From Massilia sp. CFBP 13721 (GTDB lineage Bacteria; Pseudomonadota; Gammaproteobacteria; Burkholderiales; Burkholderiaceae_D), in the NCBI RefSeq assembly GCF_014842025.1, contig NZ_JACYUY010000022.1, positions 44,941-108,940 on the forward strand: 64,000 nucleotides of DNA. Direction: 5' to 3'. The notes under the pieces are model-generated. The model saw only the letters and a program-made list of their open reading frames with translations. It ran no database searches and had not been told where the DNA came from. Both the position numbers and the translations under genes were made by a program. Shown here one piece after another: positions 58,050 through 64,000 of the stretch. Each line of letters starts with the position of its first letter. The first letter of the stretch is position 1.

Positions 58050-59207
58050 ATGTGGATGGCAGTAGAAGATCGCATAGCGCCCGCAGCAGCGGGGTCGCAG
58101 CAAACACAATTTGTACTCATCAATCTGTTAAAGGCGGTCGCCGCGCAGCTGATCGTGCTGCATCACCTGGCCTTCTATGGGCCGATGGCGGACCACGCGC
58201 GGCCGCTGGCGCCGGCGCTATTCGACTGGCTGGCCGGGGACGCACGCATCGCCGTGCAGGTCTTCCTCGTCATCGGCGGCTTCCTCGCCGCCAAATCGCT
58301 GGCGCCGGATGGGGTGGCGCGGCCGGGTAATCCTCTTTCTGCGATATGGCGGCGTTACGTCAAGCTGGCGCCGCCATTCATTGTCGCCACATTGCTCGCT
58401 GCCGGCGCCTCTGCCATTGCATCCATGTGGATGACGCATGAATCGATTTCCGCTGCGCCGAGCGTGTCGCAGCTGGCGGCGCATGTGCTGTTGCTGCACA
58501 GCGTGCTGGGGTATGAATCGCTGTCGGCTGGAGCCTGGTATGTGGCGATCGATTTTCAGTTGTATGCGGGGGCGGCGTTGCTGCTGTGGCTGTGCGGGCG
58601 CTTGTTTAATGGTCCACATAGGCTATGGTTGGTGCCTGGCGTGCTGACGGTCGTTGTTGTCTCCTCGCTGTTCTATTTCAACCGGGATGCGGACTGGGAT
58701 GTGTGGGCGCCGTATTTCTTTGGCAGTTACGGGCTCGGTATGCTGGCGTGGTGGGCGGGCGATGCGGCGCGCCGGCCGCGGGCGGTGCTGCTGCTGTTCT
58801 TGATGATGGCGGTGCCGACGTTGGTGGCGTTGATGCTGGATTTCAGGAGCCGGATTGCGGTGGCGCTAAGCGTGGCGTGTGTGCTGATGTTGCTGGGGCG
58901 GGTGAGGGTTTGCTCAAGCGCTGGATGGTCGGTTGCGAACTGGCTCGGCAAGAATTCGTATTCGATCTTCCTTGTGCACTTTCCGGTTTGCCTGATAGTA
59001 AATTCCGGCTTTAATAAATTCGTGCCAGCGCAGGCGGGGTGGCAGTTGATCGGGACGGTGGTTGCATGGGCTGCTAGTATTGCTGGTGGCGCGATGTTCT
59101 TCCGTTGCGTGGAAGCGCCGCTGGGTCGAATGACCCGGATAACTGGTGGATCGCGAGCGGTGCAGGCGCTCCGTGGGTTGGCGGCAAAGGATATTGTGTT
59201 GCGATGA
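58050..59207 (+). CDS. Acyltransferase family 3 membrane protein
   Basis: 385 residues with about ten spans, of the O-acyltransferase (OatA-N/OPGC-like) family. The first span carries LLKAVAAQLIVLHHLAFYG with the conserved His, and RYVKLAPPFIVATLL lies further on. The end of the barrel has NWLGKNSYSIFLVHFPVCL. It acetylates or succinylates a surface glycan or lipid at the membrane. Two starts (58050, 58056) are possible. GC content drops toward its 3' end. Confidence 0.83.
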   Translation: MWMAVEDRIAPAAAGSQQTQFVLINLLKAVAAQLIVLHHLAFYGPMADHARPLAPALFDWLAGDARIAVQVFLVIGGFLAAKSLAPDGVARPGNPLSAIWRRYVKLAPPFIVATLLAAGASAIASMWMTHESISAAPSVSQLAAHVLLLHSVLGYESLSAGAWYVAIDFQLYAGAALLLWLCGRLFNGPHRLWLVPGVLTVVVVSSLFYFNRDADWDVWAPYFFGSYGLGMLAWWAGDAARRPRAVLLLFLMMAVPTLVALMLDFRSRIAVALSVACVLMLLGRVRVCSSAGWSVANWLGKNSYSIFLVHFPVCLIVNSGFNKFVPAQAGWQLIGTVVAWAASIAGGAMFFRCVEAPLGRMTRITGGSRAVQALRGLAAKDIVLR

Positions 59208-59349
59208 GCTCTAGTATTACTGATCCTCTATGAACTAGCATCTAAATAATTTAGCTTATTCCCTTAAGCCATGTAAAGCGCAACAGTCAAGTTTGCCGGT
59301 TCCGTGTTGATGAGGTAGTATATATTTTTCTCATCTACTTGGTCCCCAC

Positions 59350-60090
59350 TTGCACTCCTTATACGTTTTCGATTTCCTTCGCACAGTTTCTTATCAACTT
59401 AAGGATACGTTGGAAGCGCTGCCTGCTTCGCCTCTCAACGACCTCGCTATTGCGAACTTACAGGAATTTCAAGCAGATGCACGCTCCGCGCAAGGAGTAT
59501 ATCTATTGATCTACAACGGCGCTCCACGGTATATAGGTAAGGCAAATAACGTTAAGGATCGATTGTCGCAGCACCTCGCCAAGCTGCGAGGACGCCGTAA
59601 CATCGATCTAAGCCTGCTCGCTTATAAGGCTTTGTTACTTGATAAAAGCATGAGCACTGCTGCCAATGAAAGTATATTGATTGGTTTATTTAAAGAGCAG
59701 AACGCTAGCATGTGGAATGGAGCGGGCTTTGGCCCGAAAGATCCAGGACAAGAGCGGGATACAACCAAGCCTGGTAAGTTCGACCAGCAGCATCCAATTA
59801 TCGAAAATTTTCGCATCAATCTTCGGTTGGATCAAGACGGTACCGTTGAGCTGGGACATTTGCTAGCTGCAATGAAATCCCAGCTGCCCTATGTATTCCG
59901 GTACGACGTTCCGACAGACGAGCTTGCGGGGAGAATTGATGTGGCGTTGGTTGAGCCTGCTGCAAATAACCTACTTCAAGTTATTGTTAGCCATCTCGGC
60001 AACGGCTGGCGCGGAGCCATCATAAGCTACGGAATGGTACTCTACAAGACAAGCAAACGTTATCCGCATGGGCTTGAAATCAATCCTTGA
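59350..60090 (+). CDS. Eco29kI-like GIY-YIG restriction endonuclease
   Basis: 246 residues. The GIY-YIG core reads GVYLLIYNG (Gly49-Val-Tyr51) and RYIGKAN (Tyr61-Ile-Gly63), with Arg71 and His75 in KDRLSQHL and Glu108 in AANESILIGLF. The later ASMWNGAGFGPKDPGQERDT matches the Eco29kI family, whose prototype cuts CCGCGG. It begins with a TTG at 59350; no ATG or GTG lies in frame upstream before a stop at 59311. The gene is clearly AT-richer than the host genes. It converges on the methyltransferase with a 5-bp gap. The site specificity is inferred from the family. Confidence 0.85.
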   Translation: MHSLYVFDFLRTVSYQLKDTLEALPASPLNDLAIANLQEFQADARSAQGVYLLIYNGAPRYIGKANNVKDRLSQHLAKLRGRRNIDLSLLAYKALLLDKSMSTAANESILIGLFKEQNASMWNGAGFGPKDPGQERDTTKPGKFDQQHPIIENFRINLRLDQDGTVELGHLLAAMKSQLPYVFRYDVPTDELAGRIDVALVEPAANNLLQVIVSHLGNGWRGAIISYGMVLYKTSKRYPHGLEINP

Positions 60091-60095
60091 TTTGA

Positions 60096-61292
60096 TCAAG
60101 CCGCTAAGTCCAGAGCTCTCTGATCCAACCTCTTCAAGTGAGCGCATACCGCTCCTGCCATGACGGCTGCTAATCGAACCGGCACTGCGTTGCCGAGTTG
60201 CCGCATGGTTTCAGACCAAGTTCCTTCGAAAATGAAAGAATCATCAAATGTTTGGATCCTTGCAGATTCCCTGACTGTGAAATAACGGATGCTGCCATCT
60301 GGGCGGCGAAGCATGTTTTCACCACCGGGAACTCCATGGTCGCCAGCTTTTAGCGCCTTTGCAGGTTCATCCAAAGGGCTCCCAGTATGTCCTGGGTATG
60401 AGCGCGCGCCAGGCTGGAATTTGTGAGCTTGCACCAATGGGAGAGACGAACTGAACTCAGGGTCAGGTAAATCACGGATCGCATCTCGAACAGTTTGCCA
60501 ACGTTCGAGTGCTCGCTCAGCATGTGCTTTTTCGATCGCTTTCAGGACGCGATCAATATTAACTGGTCGTTTTGGCTGATCCTTTGTTGCAACCTGATGA
60601 TCACGCCAATACTCACCGCTTCCCCATTGTGAATAGAGTAGCGCGTGTTGGCTATGCGTTTCCGAGGGGAATTCAAATTTTATCTTTAGATCTCTACGGA
60701 AGCCTACAAAAAACACCCGCATACGTTTTTGTGGAACACCGTAGTTTGCGGCGTTAACCAACTTCCATTCGACGTCATACTCATTCGCCGCTCCTGACGC
60801 TTTGTGCTCAGTAAGGCGCGATAGATGAACTAACCATTCTTCTCCCTCATGAGCAGCAAGCGAGGGGAAGGTCAGTTGCAATAGGATATATTTGAAATAG
60901 TCCGAGAATGCAGAGCGGGTAAGCCCTTGAACGTTCTCAAATACGAAAGCACGGGGCTGCGTTTCACGCACAGCGCGGATTGCCTGTGGAAACATATCAC
61001 GTACGTCAAGGAAGCCTCCGTGTTTTCCGCCAAGTGAAAACGGCTGGCAAGGTGGTCCCCCAGATATAAGGTCAATATTTTTAAAGCGGCTATAATCGAA
61101 CTGCCGCACATCCCCTTCACTGACATCAGGCCAATGTGCTACTGGGTCGACATTTTCGGCTTTGTTGAGTCGAATAGTGTTGCACGCATGTGTGTTCCAC
61201 TCTACGATCGCCTTGTGAATTACATCGTGACTGGAGAACCCGAGGGCTAATCCTCCAGCACCAGCAAATAGTTCAATCGAGTTAATTGGCAT
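60096..61292 (-). CDS. DNA (cytosine-5-)-methyltransferase of the restriction system
   Basis: 398 residues with all C5-methyltransferase motifs: I FAGAGGLALGF, IV GGPPCQPFS with the catalytic Cys82, VI FENVQGL, VIII GVPQKRMRVFFVG, and IX/X in ESARIQTFDDSF and RQLGNAVPVRLA. It protects DNA against the neighbouring nuclease. The target recognition region lies between about 210 and 320. It is AT-rich, and a LexA-type palindrome lies about 103 bp upstream. Confidence 0.95.
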   Translation of the reverse strand: MPINSIELFAGAGGLALGFSSHDVIHKAIVEWNTHACNTIRLNKAENVDPVAHWPDVSEGDVRQFDYSRFKNIDLISGGPPCQPFSLGGKHGGFLDVRDMFPQAIRAVRETQPRAFVFENVQGLTRSAFSDYFKYILLQLTFPSLAAHEGEEWLVHLSRLTEHKASGAANEYDVEWKLVNAANYGVPQKRMRVFFVGFRRDLKIKFEFPSETHSQHALLYSQWGSGEYWRDHQVATKDQPKRPVNIDRVLKAIEKAHAERALERWQTVRDAIRDLPDPEFSSSLPLVQAHKFQPGARSYPGHTGSPLDEPAKALKAGDHGVPGGENMLRRPDGSIRYFTVRESARIQTFDDSFIFEGTWSETMRQLGNAVPVRLAAVMAGAVCAHLKRLDQRALDLAA

Positions 61293-61394
61293 AGCATTCT
61301 CGTTCTACAAATAGGGTCAAGTTAATTGAAACACTACGCTCGAACGTTCCTAAAAATAAGAGTAAGTGGGTTGGCAATCAGAATGACGCCATTT

Positions 61395-61414
61395 TACTGT
61401 ATGTTTGTACAGTA
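61395..61414. promoter_or_regulatory. Near-consensus LexA (SOS) box in the restriction island
   Basis: TACTGTATGTTTGTACAGTA. The core CTGT-N8-ACAG is exact and the flanking TA dinucleotides are also present, so only the central bases differ from the E. coli ideal site. It lies between the divergent methyltransferase (start 61292) and vsr (start 61555), 103 and 141 bp away. Confidence 0.75.
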
Positions 61415-61554
61415 TTCCAAATAAGGTGCGTCATGTGTTAGCGCGCACCTTTAAAAATCTGTCGTCTTCCCCCAACTAAGAGGTTCAGCCTCGTTGAGGC
61501 GTATCAATGCTAGCGAATGCTGCTTGGGGTAGCGAGCGGCTGTAAGGAGCAAGA

Positions 61555-61959
61555 ATGGTCGACAGTATTAGTGCTGCTATGCGAAGCGACATCATGTCCC
61601 GCGTTCGGAGCAAGGGCACCCGGCCTGAGATGCTGGTACGTCGCATGATTCACGGTGCAGGGTTCCGCTACAGACTGCATGTTCGAGGTTTGCCAGGTTC
61701 GCCTGATCTTGTTTTCTCTGGTCGTAGAAAAGTAATTTTTGTTCATGGTTGCTTCTGGCATTCCCATCCTGCGTGCCAACATGCCAGAATTCCAAAATCA
61801 AGAGTCGATTTTTGGATGGCTAAGCTTAGTGCCAACAAAGCGCGGGACGAACGTAATGTGCATGCTCTGGTAGACGCTGGATGGAGGGTAATGGTGCTGT
61901 GGGAATGCGAACTGCGCGATCCTGAGCTTATGACAAGAATCGGAGAATTCCTTTCATAG
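61555..61959 (+). CDS. vsr: Very short patch repair endonuclease
   Basis: 134 residues, family length. It nicks next to T:G mismatches that arise by deamination of 5-methylcytosine. Active residues match E. coli Vsr in place: Asp51 in GLPGSPDLVF, His64 in FVHGCFWH and His69. The conserved K....N..RD pattern is seen in KLSANKARDERNV. AAGGAG lies five bases before the ATG. It accompanies C5-methyltransferases, as here. Confidence 0.95.
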   Translation: MVDSISAAMRSDIMSRVRSKGTRPEMLVRRMIHGAGFRYRLHVRGLPGSPDLVFSGRRKVIFVHGCFWHSHPACQHARIPKSRVDFWMAKLSANKARDERNVHALVDAGWRVMVLWECELRDPELMTRIGEFLS

Positions 61960-62295
61960 AACCGAGCACGGCACGTTTTCCGGTTTGCAGTCGAGTTCAA
62001 CGGCGTTCATCATGGCGGTTGGGCTCGTCCGGATGATAACTCCGGTCGGGGCGAAACGTGGTGCGTTAACAAAAAACCATTGGCAGGAATTACGCGCTTA
62101 TTGGACGGCACTTTGTCCAGGATCAGTAGCGCCTAAGCACTTTGTTTTACATGTGTGAGCTTCCTCTACCTTCAGGTAGCGCTCGTTGGGACCAACCTGC
62201 CTATTGTACAGTTGCGGTTCGGTGATGTACATGTGGAGGTATCGCAGCCTCAGAAAACTTTCATCCTATCAACGCTCATTTGGTAGCATTCTGAA
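61960..62295. other. Intergenic region between vsr and the MFS gene
   Basis: 336 bases, of mixed composition. No terminator, repeat of the window family or convincing gene was seen. It is likely the border between the transferred island and the host sequence. Confidence 0.45.
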
Positions 62296-63582
62296 ATGAA
62301 CGCTACCTCCGCCTACGAAGCCGCGCCCCTACGCATCCGCCGCCGCCAAACGGTCGCCCTCATCCTGCTAGTCCTCACCGGCGTCATCAACTACCTCGAC
62401 CGCGCCACCTTGGCCGTCGCCAACGAATACATCCGCGCCGACCTCGGCCTCTCGCTCGGCCAGATGGGTCTGCTGCTCTCCGCATTTTCCTGGAGCTATG
62501 CGCTCTGCCAGCTGCCAGTCGGCGCCCTGGTCGACAAGATCGGCCCGCGCTGGTTGCTCGGCGCAGGGCTGGTAATCTGGTCGGTGGCGCAGGCGGCAGG
62601 CGGACTCGCCGCTAGTTTCGGCTGGTTCGTGGTCGCACGCATCGTGCTTGGGATCGGGGAAGCGCCACAATTTCCGGCGGCGGCACGAGTTGTGAGCAAC
62701 TGGTTTCCGCTACGCGCACGCGGCACGCCGACAGGCATCTACAACTCGGCATCGCCGCTCGGTGTCGCGCTTGCGCCTCTGATCCTGACGCCGCTGATCC
62801 TGGCGACCAGCTGGCACTGGGCCTTCTTCATGACAGGTGCTCTCGGCCTGGTCGCGGCGCTCATCTGGGTCAGCCTGTACCGCGATCCAGTTCGTGCGCA
62901 GATGTCCGAAGCCGAACGTGCTTATCTCGACGAAGGGCAGGCGGCCGGGGCGGCGCCGGCGACGAGTTTTGCATCCTGGCGCGCGCTGTTCCGGTATCGC
63001 GCCACCTGGGGCATGCTGCTCGGCTTTTTCGGCTCGGTCTATCTGAACTGGGTTTATTTGACCTGGCTGCCCGGCTATCTGCGTACCCAGCGCCATATGG
63101 AACTGGCGCAGGCAGGGTTCGCTGCCTCGGTTCCGTTCCTGTGTGGCTTTGCCGGCGCACTGGTGGCGGGTTGGGCATCCGACCGGGTGACGCGCCATGC
63201 GGCGTCACCAGTCGCCAGCCGGCGCCGGGCAGTGGTGGTGTCCATGCTGGGCATGGTGGCGTTCACGATTCCGGCCGCGCTGGTCGAGAGCAATACCGTC
63301 GCCGTGGCCTGTATCTCGATCGTGATCTTCCTGGCGAATGCCTCGTCGGCATGCTCGTGGTCGCTCGTCACGGCGGTGGCGCCGCGTAGCCGAATCGCCT
63401 CGCTCGGCGCCCTGCAGAACTTCGGCGGCTTTCTCGGCGGCGCGCTGGCGCCGATCCTCACCGGCTATATTGCGCAGGCTTGGTCTTTTGTGCCAGCCTT
63501 GCTAACGGGCGCTGGCATCGCCTTCATGAGTGCGATGTGCTATCACTTCTTGGTGACTGACCCGATTCCCGAAGAAAGCTGA
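62296..63582 (+). CDS. MFS transporter (anion:cation symporter-like)
   Basis: 428 residues with 12 spans. The first span and loop read GVINYLDRATLAVANEYIRA, and GALVDKIGPRWLLGAGLVIW and GIGEAPQFPAAARVVSNWFP follow. This is the ACS subfamily (ExuT/GudP-like), which imports organic anions such as sugar acids. Substrate unknown. A terminator follows directly. GC content is that of the host again. Confidence 0.9.
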   Translation: MNATSAYEAAPLRIRRRQTVALILLVLTGVINYLDRATLAVANEYIRADLGLSLGQMGLLLSAFSWSYALCQLPVGALVDKIGPRWLLGAGLVIWSVAQAAGGLAASFGWFVVARIVLGIGEAPQFPAAARVVSNWFPLRARGTPTGIYNSASPLGVALAPLILTPLILATSWHWAFFMTGALGLVAALIWVSLYRDPVRAQMSEAERAYLDEGQAAGAAPATSFASWRALFRYRATWGMLLGFFGSVYLNWVYLTWLPGYLRTQRHMELAQAGFAASVPFLCGFAGALVAGWASDRVTRHAASPVASRRRAVVVSMLGMVAFTIPAALVESNTVAVACISIVIFLANASSACSWSLVTAVAPRSRIASLGALQNFGGFLGGALAPILTGYIAQAWSFVPALLTGAGIAFMSAMCYHFLVTDPIPEES

Positions 63583-63590
63583 GAACGAAA

Positions 63591-63618
63591 AAAAGCCAAC
63601 CTCGTGGGTTGGCTTTTT
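63591..63618. terminator. Bidirectional rho-independent terminator
   Basis: AAAAGCCAACC, loop TCGTG, GGTTGGCTTTTT. The A-run before and the T-run after let it serve both the MFS gene and gyrB, which converge on it. Confidence 0.88.
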
Positions 63619-63635
63619 GATGAGCTGCCGAAAAA

Positions 63636-64000
63636 TCAGACGTCGATATTCCCCGCCTGCAGCGCATTACTTTCGATGAAATTCCTGCGCGGCTCCACCT
63701 CGTCCCCCATCAGCGTCGTAAAGATCTGATCCGCCGCAATCGCGTCCTCGATCTGCACTTTCAGCAAGCGGCGCACGGTTGGGTCCATCGTGGTTTCCCA
63801 CAGCTGTTCCGGATTCATCTCGCCCAGACCCTTGTAACGCTGCTTCGACACGCCGCGCTCGGCTTCTTCACGCAGCCAGATCATCGCTTCATGGAATTCG
63901 CGCACGGCGAATTCCTTCATCTTCTCGCCGTCGCCGCGGCGCATGATGGCGCCTTCGCCCATCAGGCCCTGGAAGGTGGCGGCGGCATTCGCCAGTACGC
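63636..64000 (-). CDS. gyrB: DNA gyrase subunit B, C-terminal end (continues beyond the window)
   Basis: The 121 visible codons read ANAAATFQGLMGEGAIMRRG, then RGVSKQRYKGLGEMNPEQLW and ETTMDPTVRRLLKVQIEDAI, ending in SNALQAGNIDV. RYKGLGEMNPEQLWETTM is diagnostic for the Toprim-adjacent tail of GyrB. The gene runs off the right end, so the ATPase domain is not visible. The conserved end shows the reading frame is intact. Confidence 0.97.
   Translation of the reverse strand, partial: VLANAAATFQGLMGEGAIMRRGDGEKMKEFAVREFHEAMIWLREEAERGVSKQRYKGLGEMNPEQLWETTMDPTVRRLLKVQIEDAIAADQIFTTLMGDEVEPRRNFIESNALQAGNIDV

Overview
The window reads as a chromosome segment of a GC-rich betaproteobacterium, most likely Oxalobacteraceae of the Massilia/Telluria/Duganella kind. 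The reasons are overall protein character, a GTP-type PEP carboxykinase, an uvrA/ssb divergent pair, a gyrB end, and many copies of a short palindromic intergenic repeat (core CGTAGGGTGGGC). This placement is inference from protein and repeat style; no rRNA or tRNA gene was seen.

Layout. 1-2.6 kb: catalase start (cut by the window edge), a one-domain asparaginase, an unknown protein and a 2-hydroxyacid dehydrogenase. 2.9-4.8 kb: pckG with promoter and terminator. 5.1-10.1 kb: accessory genes, namely a CHAT-domain protease-like protein with a long Pro/Ala linker and a membrane anchor, a small exported protein, a frameshifted P-loop kinase, a MerR regulator with two TipAS-like domains, and a DUF2214 membrane protein. 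10.5-14.4 kb: uvrA and ssb facing away from each other across a candidate LexA box. 14.4-22.5 kb: DUF1428, a usp-mrpABCDEFG cation/proton antiporter operon, and glutathione peroxidase. 22.7-27.5 kb: two adjacent SF1 helicases and an LprI-like exported protein. 27.9-39.5 kb: MFS carrier, AraC regulator, GH2 glycosidase, GT9 glycosyltransferase with an N,N-dimethylformamidase-like protein, nudC, a membrane protein, folE, a transposase fragment, PAP2 phosphatase and a lipoprotein. 39.7-43.5 kb: a three-subunit molybdenum aldehyde/xanthine dehydrogenase. 43.7-48.7 kb: an overlapping marR-FUSC-DUF1656-hlyD-oprM efflux operon. 49-59.2 kb: HAD hydrolase, AI-2E-type membrane protein, hybrid histidine kinase, Rrf2 regulator with a thioredoxin-reductase-like enzyme, a NERD-helicase with a flavin reductase, and an acyltransferase. 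59.3-62 kb: an AT-richer restriction-modification island (Eco29kI-like GIY-YIG nuclease, C5 cytosine methyltransferase, Vsr) with an almost ideal LexA-type palindrome. 62.3-64 kb: a second MFS carrier and the 3' end of gyrB.

How the genes fit together. Clear co-transcribed units are usp-mrp (near-zero spacing, stop/start overlaps), the aae-like efflux operon (4-bp overlaps throughout), the molybdoenzyme subunits, the helicase pair (4-nt gap), Rrf2 plus reductase, and NERD-helicase plus flavin reductase (2-nt gap). The most unusual parts are the CHAT locus, the helicase pair, the SOS-box-bearing restriction island, the duplicated TipAS regulator and the dispersed repeats, two of which supply the stop codon of a neighbouring gene.
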